Shown here piece after piece: positions 1 through 5,230 of a stretch of 5,230 nt of DNA. Each line of letters opens with the position of its first letter. The stretch's first letter is position 1. The position numbers were made by a program, and so were the translations under genes. This DNA comes from Bacillota bacterium (GTDB lineage Bacteria; Bacillota; DTU030): NCBI GenBank assembly GCA_012841005.1, contig DUVO01000271.1, positions 1 through 5,230 of the forward strand, written 5' to 3'. A model generated the notes under the pieces. It made no database searches, was not told where the DNA came from, and saw only the letters and a program-made list of their open reading frames with translations.

Positions 1-31
1 GCAATGTCGCTCCGCCAGAAAGACTGCTGAT

Positions 32-45
32 CATTGCTTGCAATG
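32..45. repeat. Short palindrome in the valS leader
   Basis: CATTGC, a TT centre, then GCAATG: perfect 6-bp arms around two bases. A further copy of GCAATG is at positions 1-6, so the CATTGC arm could pair with either copy. It lies 50 bases before the valS start and has no T-tract after it, so it is not an intrinsic terminator. It could be a protein-binding palindrome, part of a larger leader structure cut off by the window edge, or chance. No function is assigned. Confidence 0.3.
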
Positions 46-80
46 CTCTCACTCCACTGTCAATTGTCCAATTTTTGTAT

Positions 81-88
81 AAAGGAGG
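81..88 (+). promoter_or_regulatory. Ribosome binding site of valS
   Basis: AAAGGAGG is a near-perfect complement to the 3' end of 16S rRNA and lies 7 bases before the ATG at 96. It decides the start: an in-frame ATG at 75 lies upstream of this site and would translate through it, so it is unlikely to be used. Confidence 0.9.
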
Positions 89-95
89 TTTTCCC

Positions 96-2741
96 ATGCC
101 GGAAGAAAAATCTCTCCCTACCGTTTATGATCCCAAGGTGGTGGAGGACAAATGGTATCAATACTGGATCGAAGGTGATTATTTCAAACCTGAAATCGAC
201 CCCGAGCAGGAACCCTTTACAATTGTCATACCCCCGCCCAACGTGACCGGGGCCCTGCACATGGGCCACGCCCTGGACAATACCATTCAGGATGTCCTGA
301 TCCGCTGGAAGCGGATGACCGGTGTGCCGACCCTCTGGCTCCCCGGGACCGACCATGCCGGTATTGCCACCCAGGCCAAGGTGGTGGCAAGCCTGGCCGA
401 AGAAGGGTTAACACCCCATGACGTGGGCAGGGAGAAATTCCTGGAACGGACCTGGCAGTGGAAGGAGCAGTACGGAGGCCGGATTATAGAACAGCTGAAA
501 CGGTTGGGGGCATCCTGTGATTGGTCCCGGGAACGCTTTACCATGGATGAGGGCTGTTCCCGGGCAGTGCGGGAGGTCTTTGTCAGCCTCTTTGAGAAGG
601 GCCTTATCTACCGGGGTGACTATATCATCAACTGGTGTCCCCGGTGCGGGACCGCTGTTTCTGACATTGAGGTGGAACATGAGGAGACGGAAGGGAAACT
701 GTGGCATTTTCGCTATCCCCTGGTTGAGGGGGACGGATACGTGACGGTGGCCACCACCCGGCCGGAGACAATTTTGGGCGATACAGCGGTGGCAGTACAC
801 CCAAATGACGAGCGGTACCGGGACCTGGTGGGAAAAAGTCTGATCCTCCCCGGGGTAGGGCGGCATATTCCCATTGTTGCTGATCCCTATGTTGACCCAG
901 AGTTTGGCACCGGTGCTGTCAAGGTAACACCGGCCCATGACCCCAATGACTTCCAAATTGGTCTTCGCCATGGGCTGGAGCAGGTGGTGGTCATTGCCCC
1001 CGATGGAACCATGAACGAGAAGGCCGGCAAGTACCAGGGGATGGATCGCCTGGCCTGCCGGGAAGCCCTGGTGGCCGATTTTGCCCGGGAGGGTTATCTG
1101 GTCAAGGTGGAAGAACATCACCATGCAGTGGGCCACTGTTCCCGCTGTAATACCACCATTGAACCACTCCTTTCCAAACAGTGGTTCGTAAAAATGAAGC
1201 CCCTGGCTGAGCCGGCCCTGGCCGCAGTACGTAAGGGCCAGATCCGGTTTGTACCTGAACGCTTTACCAAGATCTACTGCGATTGGTTGGAAAACATCAG
1301 GGATTGGTGCATTTCCCGCCAGCTGTGGTGGGGGCACCGGATTCCCGTCTGGTACTGCCAGGGCTGTGGTGAGGTTATTGCCAGCCGGGTGGATCTGGAT
1401 CACTGTCCCCACTGTGGCGGGAAAGTGGAGCAAGACCCCGACGTTCTTGATACCTGGTTTAGCTCGGCCCTGTGGCCTTTCTCCACCCTGGGATGGCCAG
1501 ACCAGACGGAGGACCTGGGCTACTTTTATCCTACCTCGGTCCTGGTTACGGGCCGGGACATAATCTTTTTCTGGGTGGCCCGGATGATCTTCATGGGACT
1601 GGCATTCATGCAGGAAGAGCCCTTCCGGGAGGTATTGATCCACGGTTTGGTCCTGGATTCCCAGGGGCGGAAGATGTCCAAATCCCTGGGGAACGGCATT
1701 GATCCCCTGGAGGTAATTGAGGAGTATGGTGCCGATACCCTGCGTTTTATGCTCATAACCAGTATTACACCCGGTAATGACATGCGATTTTACTGGGAAC
1801 GGGTGGAAAACTGCCGTAACTTTGCCAATAAAATTTGGAATGCCTCCCGTTTTGCCCTGCTGAACCTGGCAGGTTTTCAACCGGAAGGGATCGATGAGAA
1901 CCGGTTAGCCTATAGCATGGCCGACCGGTGGATCCTCAGCCGCTTAAACCGGACCATTGCCCGGGTGACGGAAGAACTGGAACAATACCAGCTGGGTGAA
2001 GCCGCAACAATCCTGTACGAGTTCATCTGGGGTGAGCTTTGCGACTGGTACATTGAAATGATAAAACCGCGCCTGTACGGTAAAGAAGATGAGGAAGGGC
2101 GCCGTGCTTCCCGATATGTCCTCTGGAAGGTGCTGGAAAATACCCTGCGCCTCCTGCACCCCTTTATGCCCTTCATTACCGAGGAGATCTGGCAGCACCT
2201 GCCCCATTCAGGGCCCAGTATCTGTGTGGCCCCGTGGCCTGAGGCCGGGGACACTGATCCCGTTGTGGAAGAGGAGATGGAACGGATCATGGCGGTAATC
2301 CGCGGGGTCCGGAATATCCGGGCGGAGATGAGTATTGCCCCCGGCAAGAAGGCACCGGTAGTTATCCAGGCACCGGCCCCATTGCAGCCCCAGCTGGAGT
2401 CCGGTATTCCCTATCTTATCCAACTGGCCGGAGCCGGTACAGTAAGCATACAGATGGCGGGAACGGAAAAGCCCCGGCAGGCCGCGGCGGCCATCGTGGG
2501 TGGGGTCGAAGTTTATGTACCCCTGGAAGGATTGATTGATATTGACAAAGAAATAGCCCGGCTCCGGAAGGAACAGCAAGCTCTGGAGAAGGAAGTACAG
2601 CGGGCGGCAACGAAATTACAGAATGAGAACTTCCTGGCCAAGGCCCCGGCACAAGTGGTGGCCAAGGAAAGGGAGAAGGAGCAAGAATACAGGGATAAAC
2701 TGATCAAGGTCAAGGAAAGGGTGGCCCTGCTGGAGGGGTAA
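96..2741 (+). CDS. valS: Valine--tRNA ligase (ValRS), zinc-ribbon type
   Basis: Cytoplasmic class Ia aminoacyl-tRNA synthetase that joins valine to tRNA-Val using ATP and clears mischarged threonine in a separate editing domain. The 881-residue protein is full length for the family. Visible in order: [15 protein letters not shown] at 46-60 with the HIGH-type motif HMGH (55-58); CP1 editing domain with TTRPET (220-225) and [12 protein letters not shown] (271-282); [14 protein letters not shown] at 404-417; KMSKS at 526-530; alpha-helical anticodon-binding domain at roughly 605-750; and a charged C-terminal coiled coil from about 812 to the end, which in ValRS contacts tRNA. Two Cys4 sets are present: C181/C184 with C348/C351, and C421/C424 with C437/C440, consistent with zinc ribbons. 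The start at 96 is preferred over the in-frame ATG at 75 because the ribosome binding site at 81-88 lies between them. folC follows two bases after the stop. A T-box leader is common for Bacillota valS, but only 95 upstream bases are visible and none shows T-box motifs. Confidence 0.98.
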   Translation: MPEEKSLPTVYDPKVVEDKWYQYWIEGDYFKPEIDPEQEPFTIVIPPPNVTGALHMGHALDNTIQDVLIRWKRMTGVPTLWLPGTDHAGIATQAKVVASLAEEGLTPHDVGREKFLERTWQWKEQYGGRIIEQLKRLGASCDWSRERFTMDEGCSRAVREVFVSLFEKGLIYRGDYIINWCPRCGTAVSDIEVEHEETEGKLWHFRYPLVEGDGYVTVATTRPETILGDTAVAVHPNDERYRDLVGKSLILPGVGRHIPIVADPYVDPEFGTGAVKVTPAHDPNDFQIGLRHGLEQVVVIAPDGTMNEKAGKYQGMDRLACREALVADFAREGYLVKVEEHHHAVGHCSRCNTTIEPLLSKQWFVKMKPLAEPALAAVRKGQIRFVPERFTKIYCDWLENIRDWCISRQLWWGHRIPVWYCQGCGEVIASRVDLDHCPHCGGKVEQDPDVLDTWFSSALWPFSTLGWPDQTEDLGYFYPTSVLVTGRDIIFFWVARMIFMGLAFMQEEPFREVLIHGLVLDSQGRKMSKSLGNGIDPLEVIEEYGADTLRFMLITSITPGNDMRFYWERVENCRNFANKIWNASRFALLNLAGFQPEGIDENRLAYSMADRWILSRLNRTIARVTEELEQYQLGEAATILYEFIWGELCDWYIEMIKPRLYGKEDEEGRRASRYVLWKVLENTLRLLHPFMPFITEEIWQHLPHSGPSICVAPWPEAGDTDPVVEEEMERIMAVIRGVRNIRAEMSIAPGKKAPVVIQAPAPLQPQLESGIPYLIQLAGAGTVSIQMAGTEKPRQAAAAIVGGVEVYVPLEGLIDIDKEIARLRKEQQALEKEVQRAATKLQNENFLAKAPAQVVAKEREKEQEYRDKLIKVKERVALLEG

Positions 2742-2743
2742 AG

Positions 2744-4066
2744 ATGAAGGAAAGGGAAGAACAAGGGGGATACTTACACACCTTAAGCAAGTTTGGCAGC
2801 AATTTGGGCCTGGACAGGGTGGAAAGGCTCCTGGCCGAACTCGGCCGGCCCCAGGATCAGGTGCAGGCGGTGCATGTTGCAGGGACCAATGGGAAGGGGT
2901 CGACCTCAGCCATGATAGCTTCGATCCTGGGTGCGGCCGGTTACAAGGTAGGTCTCTACACTTCCCCCCATCTTTGTTCCTACACGGAACGCTTTCTTAT
3001 TAATGGTAAGGAAATTGCCTCCCGTGAGCTGGATAAACTCCTGGACGGGATCCGTCCTGTGGCGGAGGAGATTGCCCGGCAGCCGGGGATGGAACACCCA
3101 ACGGAGTTTGAAATCCTGACTGCTGCTGCCTTTCTCTATTTTGCCGGGGCTAAGGTCGACCTGGCTGTACTGGAAGTGGGACTGGGTGGCCGTTTAGATG
3201 CCACCAATGTGGTATCCCCCCTGGTAGCCGTTTTTACCCATATTGCCCTGGATCACAGGGCTGTTTTGGGGGATACCCTGAGGGCAATAGCCTGGGAAAA
3301 GGCAGGGATTATCAAACCCGGGGTTCCTGTGGTTTCTTCGCGACAAGAACCCGAGGCCGGTGCTGTAATAGAGGCGGCCTGCCGGCAGCAGGGTTCTGCC
3401 TTAAACCTGGTGGGGCGGGATATTAAAGTGGAAGAAATAAGATTGGCCGAGGGGGGCATTAGTTGTGATCTTTCGGGGAGAAATTGGCGTTACCTTGACG
3501 TGCGGGTTCCCCTCCTTGGACGACACCAGGCGGAAAATGGGGCAACGGCCCTGGGAGCGGTAGAGGTTTTACGGCAGCATGGCTTTATTATTACGGAAAA
3601 TGATATCCGCCAGGGTTTGGCCCGGCTTCGCTGGCCGGCGCGGATGGAAATTGTTTCGGAAAAACCGATGCTCCTTTTAGATGCTGCCCACAACCCCGAT
3701 GGGGTCAGGGTTTTGCGTGCCGCTATGGAATTCCATTTTCCCGGGCGGCGGGTGATCATGGTCTTTGGTGCCTTGGCCGATAAAGATGTGGCCGCCATGG
3801 CTGCCCAATTGGCACCTTTGGCAGAAGTGGTCATTGTAACCCGGCCCCAGAGCCCCAGAGCCCTGGAACCCGAGGCTGCCGCCTCTTTTTTCCAGGACTT
3901 AGTGCCCAAAGTCCTGGTCGAAGAAGAGATAACGGTGGCCCTGGCGCGGGCCCGGGAATATTCTGGGCCGGAGGATATTATCCTTGTGTGTGGTTCATTT
4001 TATCTGGTCGGGTCAGCCCGGGAACATATATTGAAAGGATTGGCGCCAAATAATGCGCTAATTTAA
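2744..4066 (+). CDS. folC: Folylpolyglutamate synthase, possibly also dihydrofolate synthase
   Basis: Mur-ligase-family cytoplasmic enzyme that adds glutamates to reduced folates using ATP; many bacterial FolC proteins also make dihydrofolate from dihydropteroate, and which activities this one has cannot be read from the sequence. At 440 residues it has the usual length. Visible motifs: P-loop AGTNGKGST (46-54), TSPHL (73-77), PTEFEILTAAAF (119-130), EVGLGGRLDATN (144-155), THIALDH (165-171) followed by LGDT, AWEKAGIIK (183-191) whose Lys186 is the probable carbamylated lysine of the family, LLGRHQAENG (257-266), WPARME (297-302) and LDAAHNPDG (312-320) at the start of the C-terminal domain, and CGSFYLVG (416-423). 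The ATG comes two bases after the valS stop, and its ribosome binding site GGAGGGG (2732-2738) is inside the last valS codons, which points to co-transcription and translational coupling. No internal promoter is evident. A stem-loop follows about 25 bases after the stop. Confidence 0.97.
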   Translation: MKEREEQGGYLHTLSKFGSNLGLDRVERLLAELGRPQDQVQAVHVAGTNGKGSTSAMIASILGAAGYKVGLYTSPHLCSYTERFLINGKEIASRELDKLLDGIRPVAEEIARQPGMEHPTEFEILTAAAFLYFAGAKVDLAVLEVGLGGRLDATNVVSPLVAVFTHIALDHRAVLGDTLRAIAWEKAGIIKPGVPVVSSRQEPEAGAVIEAACRQQGSALNLVGRDIKVEEIRLAEGGISCDLSGRNWRYLDVRVPLLGRHQAENGATALGAVEVLRQHGFIITENDIRQGLARLRWPARMEIVSEKPMLLLDAAHNPDGVRVLRAAMEFHFPGRRVIMVFGALADKDVAAMAAQLAPLAEVVIVTRPQSPRALEPEAAASFFQDLVPKVLVEEEITVALARAREYSGPEDIILVCGSFYLVGSAREHILKGLAPNNALI

Positions 4067-4082
4067 ATATGGTTCAGGCAGG

Positions 4083-4115
4083 AAAAAATTAGGCGGGAGA
4101 GGAATTCTCCCGCCT
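4083..4115 (-). terminator. Intrinsic terminator of the spore protein gene, between convergent genes
   Basis: A perfect 10-bp stem (4091-4100 with 4106-4115, core GGCGGGAGA / TCTCCCGCC) closes a five-base loop. Read on the minus strand it is followed after two As by six Ts (4083-4088), the classic Rho-independent layout, placed about 15 bases after the spore gene stop. Read on the plus strand the stem is followed by TTATCAGTG, with no proper T-tract, so it may stop or slow folC transcripts only weakly, though it could protect their 3' ends. Confidence 0.88.
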
Positions 4116-4129
4116 TATCAGTGTATCAA

Positions 4130-4393
4130 CTAGCGACCCTGGGAACCTATGGGTTCAGTTGGAGCACTCTGGGTGATTTGAGCTTGGGCGCCTCCGGCCA
4201 AGGCTTGCTCGGCGTAGGCTACCAATTTCTTGGTCATATTGCCGCCGACATAACCATTGACCCGGCTGGGGAGTGAACCCTTATCAATGTTCTGGTAGTC
4301 GTTAATCCCCAGCTCAGTAGCAATTTCATATTTCATTCTTTCCAGGGCTTGGGCTGCACCAACGGTTACAGGTTCATTGGTATTCCGCGGCAT
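4130..4393 (-). CDS. Alpha/beta-type small acid-soluble spore protein (SASP)
   Basis: Spore protein that coats DNA in the dormant spore, protects it from UV and chemical damage, and is degraded at germination to supply amino acids. The 87-residue product shows the family layout: an N-terminal helix region (GAAQALERMKYEIATELG, 12-29), the germination-protease recognition segment YEIATEL with expected cleavage between Glu23 and Ile24, then SRVNGYVGGNMTKKLVAYAEQ (43-63 region) matching the usual SRxNGxVGGxxxKRLVxxAEQ. The tail after residue 66 is about 20 residues, rich in Gln, Ala, Ser and Thr, and longer than in Bacillus SASPs. Asn52 stands where Bacillus proteins usually have Glu. The ATG at 4391-4393 has a strong AGGGAGGGAG ribosome binding site (4401-4410, minus strand) 7 bases upstream. 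It is monocistronic, convergent with folC and divergent from the UPF0756 gene, and likely forespore-specific under sigma-G. Which numbered ssp gene it corresponds to cannot be decided. Confidence 0.96.
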   Translation of the reverse strand: MPRNTNEPVTVGAAQALERMKYEIATELGINDYQNIDKGSLPSRVNGYVGGNMTKKLVAYAEQALAGGAQAQITQSAPTEPIGSQGR

Positions 4394-4442
4394 TCTCAGA
4401 CTCCCTCCCTTCCTGAAATATTTGTTTTTGTGTTTCTAACCA

Positions 4443-4472
4443 TATTGTGTACCGAAGGACAGCGGCTTATGT
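4443..4472 (-). promoter_or_regulatory. Candidate sigma-G promoter of the SASP gene
   Basis: On the minus strand, ACATA (4468-4472) resembles the sigma-G/F -35 element GHATR at four of five positions. CACAATA (4443-4449) matches the -10 element CATNNTA at four of its five fixed bases. The spacer is 18 bases, within the usual range. Transcription would start near 4436, giving an untranslated leader of about 40 bases ending in the strong ribosome binding site. Known biology supports sigma-G control of alpha/beta SASP genes; the exact site here is inferred by eye in an AT-rich stretch and could be wrong. Confidence 0.42.
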
Positions 4473-4577
4473 TGATATCTTCTTTCCTCAGATCCCAACT
4501 TTTTTATTATGATTTAAACTGTGGTAATTAGTTTGCAAATTATTTACTTTATTTGTTTTTCAGGTAACCAGGCATAG

Positions 4578-4591
4578 TCCCCCGAAGGGGA
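4578..4591. other. Small stable hairpin in the SASP/UPF0756 spacer
   Basis: TCCCC (4578-4582) pairs with GGGGA (4587-4591) around CGAA. On the minus strand the same element reads TCCCC-TTCG-GGGGA, a C(UUCG)G tetraloop, which is exceptionally stable in RNA. Neither side has a T-tract, so it is not a standard terminator. It lies about 55 bases before the UPF0756 start and could be in that gene's leader RNA. It is upstream of the proposed SASP promoter, so would not be in the SASP transcript. Role unknown. Confidence 0.55.
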
Positions 4592-4603
4592 ATGTAGAAT
4601 GTA
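4590..4603. repeat. Perfect tandem 7-bp repeat GAATGTA x2
   Basis: GAATGTA occurs twice without a gap (4590-4596 and 4597-4603), directly abutting the hairpin at 4578-4591 and 44 bases before the proposed TTG start of the UPF0756 gene. Direct repeats at such positions can be regulator binding sites, but two 7-bp copies in AT-rich sequence may be chance. Confidence 0.4.
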
Positions 4604-4633
4604 ATATATGCCGGGTAAATAATATGTATTTTC

Positions 4634-4638
4634 GGGAG
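4634..4638 (+). promoter_or_regulatory. Ribosome binding site deciding the UPF0756 start
   Basis: GGGAG ends 8 bases before the TTG at 4647, a good spacing. An in-frame GTG at 4638 overlaps the last base of this site and has no ribosome binding site of its own, so TTG at 4647 is the better start despite being a rarer start codon. Confidence 0.6.
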
Positions 4639-4646
4639 TGAAGGAT

Positions 4647-5102
4647 TTGCCGACGGGACAGATTCCCCTCTTCTTTATTTTCCTTCTTGGAATGGGGACC
4701 AGGAACAATATTCTCATCTCGGCGGCAGGGATACTCTTAATAATGCATGCCATGGGCCTGGAGCGCTTTTTCCCGATATTGGAAAACAGGGCCATTGACC
4801 TGGGTTTGCTTTTTCTGACCCTGGCTATTCTGGTTCCCTTTGCCACGGGTAAGATTGCCTTGCAGCAGATTATCAGTTTCCTTTGCAGCCCCGCCGGTTT
4901 TATAGCAGGAATCGGAGGGGCCATTGCCGCTATTCTAAACGCCAGGGGTGTTAACCTCCTTACCACGGAGCCCGATGTAATCGGGGCTATAATTCTGGGT
5001 GCCCTTATTTCCATAGCTTTTTGGGGCGGAATTCCCGTAGGGCCGGTGATGGCGGCCGGGATTGCTTCTGTTTTGTTGCAGGTATTCCGCAGTTTTTTTT
5101 AG
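4647..5102 (+). CDS. UPF0756 (DUF441) family multi-spanning membrane protein
   Basis: Small inner-membrane protein of unknown function, related by pattern to Bacillus subtilis YtwI and Escherichia coli YeaL. With the TTG start it has 151 residues, the usual family length. Hydrophobic segments lie roughly at 6-17, 21-36, 51-66, 81-98, 110-126 and 129-148, giving four to six membrane passes. Recognisable features are the RNN after the first segment (19-21), the ILVPFATGKI stretch (61-70), the acidic TEPD (107-110) and the glycine-rich GIPVGPVMAAGI (128-139), which aligns in memory with the GVAVGPLIGAGI stretch of YtwI. There is no signal peptide cleavage site, catalytic motif or soluble domain. 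The start at 4647 is chosen from the GGGAG at 4634-4638; the in-frame GTG at 4638 would add three residues. It is transcribed away from the SASP gene, apparently alone; I see no convincing sigma-A promoter in the spacer before it. No role can be inferred from its neighbours. Confidence 0.9.
   Translation: MPTGQIPLFFIFLLGMGTRNNILISAAGILLIMHAMGLERFFPILENRAIDLGLLFLTLAILVPFATGKIALQQIISFLCSPAGFIAGIGGAIAAILNARGVNLLTTEPDVIGAIILGALISIAFWGGIPVGPVMAAGIASVLLQVFRSFF
5077..5100 (+). terminator. Possible intrinsic terminator overlapping the end of the UPF0756 gene
   Basis: TGC-A-GG, a TATT loop, then CC-GCA form a weak five-pair stem with one bulged A, followed by one G and eight Ts (5093-5100). The Ts encode the last two Phe residues and the first base of the TAG stop. 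The long T-tract is suggestive, but the stem is poor and no better hairpin is obvious, so this may simply be codon content. Confidence 0.28.
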
Positions 5103-5120
5103 TACATGCTCAAGTATAGT

Positions 5121-5134
5121 CTGCCATTCGGCAG
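5121..5134. other. Short stem-loop after the UPF0756 gene
   Basis: CTGCC and GGCAG pair around ATTC. No T-tract follows on the plus strand (GAAAGAGTATT) and none on the minus strand, so a terminator is not supported. It sits in the 74-base gap between the UPF0756 stop and the possible next gene. Confidence 0.3.
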
Positions 5135-5176
5135 GAAAGAGTATTATTGTAATTAAAAAAGCAGGTGGAATGCCTT

Positions 5177-5230
5177 TTGTCAGAAGTTTGCAAGTTGCCG
5201 GAAGTACCCCTTCACAGCAGGAGACACACC
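5177..5230 (+). CDS. Possible start of a gene cut by the window edge, unknown product
   Basis: A TTG at 5177 has AGGTGG (5163-5168) 8 bases upstream and opens an uninterrupted frame to the last base, beginning MSEVCKLPEVPLHSRRHT. I do not recognise the protein. Two other readings are possible: an ATG at 5170 in another frame (starting MPFVRSLQVAG), where AGGTGG would be only one base away, and a GTG at 5165 in the same frame as the TTG. All three frames stay open to the edge, so frame openness does not discriminate. The call rests on ribosome binding site spacing alone. Confidence 0.32.
   Translation, partial: MSEVCKLPEVPLHSRRHT

Noticed and set aside
78..83. TATAAA as a -10 promoter element for valS
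   Set aside because: It overlaps the ribosome binding site, so a transcript starting after it would lack that site. The matching -35 position (CACTGT) is poor.
75..95. In-frame ATG at 75 as the valS start
   Set aside because: It lies before the AAAGGAGG site and would encode MYKGGFP from the ribosome binding site itself. No ribosome binding site precedes it.
408..1880. Very long minus-strand open frame (490 codons) antisense to valS
   Set aside because: It is a shadow of the GC-biased third positions of valS. The predicted protein resembles no family, is rich in Pro, Gly and His, and has no clear ribosome binding site. valS motifs are intact across the same stretch.
4472..4510. TTGATA (4472-4477) and TATTAT (4505-4510) as a sigma-A promoter for the UPF0756 gene
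   Set aside because: Each element is a good match alone, but the spacer is 27 bases, far beyond the usual 16-18.
4349..4531. Plus-strand open frame of 60 codons over the SASP start and its upstream region
   Set aside because: It overlaps the SASP coding region in antisense, lacks a family resemblance and has no convincing ribosome binding site.
4544..5014. Minus-strand open frame of 156 codons opposite the UPF0756 gene
   Set aside because: The plus strand carries a recognisable conserved membrane protein. The minus frame reads as its antisense shadow with no family features.
5131..5160. GCAGGAAAG (5131-5139) as a sigma-H -35 element for the edge gene
   Set aside because: The -35 match is good, but no GAAT-type -10 element occurs at the required distance.
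1..5230. Mobile element, CRISPR array, toxin-antitoxin pair, tRNA or novel multi-gene system
   Set aside because: No long terminal or spaced repeats, transposase or nuclease-like frames, or tRNA-like cloverleaf were seen. The complete genes belong to known families and fill nearly all of the window.

Overview
The window reads as ordinary chromosomal DNA of an endospore-forming, low-to-mid GC member of the Bacillota. The evidence is a small acid-soluble spore protein gene, strong AGGAGG-type ribosome binding sites, the valS-folC gene order known from Bacillus and clostridial relatives, and a UPF0756 (DUF441) membrane protein. The moderately GC-rich coding sequence and the zinc-ribbon form of valyl-tRNA synthetase suggest a Moorella- or Desulfotomaculum/Pelotomaculum-like anaerobe rather than Bacillus. 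That placement is inference from sequence style, not a database match.

Layout. Positions 1-95 are the end of the valS leader. valS (96-2741, +) and folC (2744-4066, +) are two bases apart and form a tight housekeeping pair, one charging tRNA-Val and the other adding glutamates to folates. A strong stem-loop at 4091-4115 separates folC from a convergent gene for an alpha/beta-type spore DNA-binding protein (4130-4393, -). The hairpin has its U-tract on the minus-strand side, so it is mainly the terminator of the spore gene. A forespore sigma-G-like promoter can be proposed at 4443-4472 on the minus strand. An AT-rich divergent spacer (4394-4646) follows, holding a small CGAA/UUCG hairpin and a perfect 7-bp tandem repeat. 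Next comes a small multi-spanning membrane protein of the UPF0756 family (TTG start at 4647, end 5102, +). Its last codons run into an eight-T tract that may be an intrinsic terminator. The final 128 bases hold a short spacer and possibly the first 18 codons of another gene cut by the window edge.

How the genes relate. valS and folC are almost certainly co-transcribed, and folC translation is likely coupled to valS termination. The spore protein gene is an independent unit expected to be expressed only in the developing forespore. The UPF0756 gene is a separate rightward unit of unknown role. I found no mobile element, CRISPR array, tRNA, rRNA or sign of a novel multi-gene system. The points worth a second look are small: start-codon choices, the asymmetric shared terminator, the leader structures before the UPF0756 gene, and the truncated gene at the right edge.
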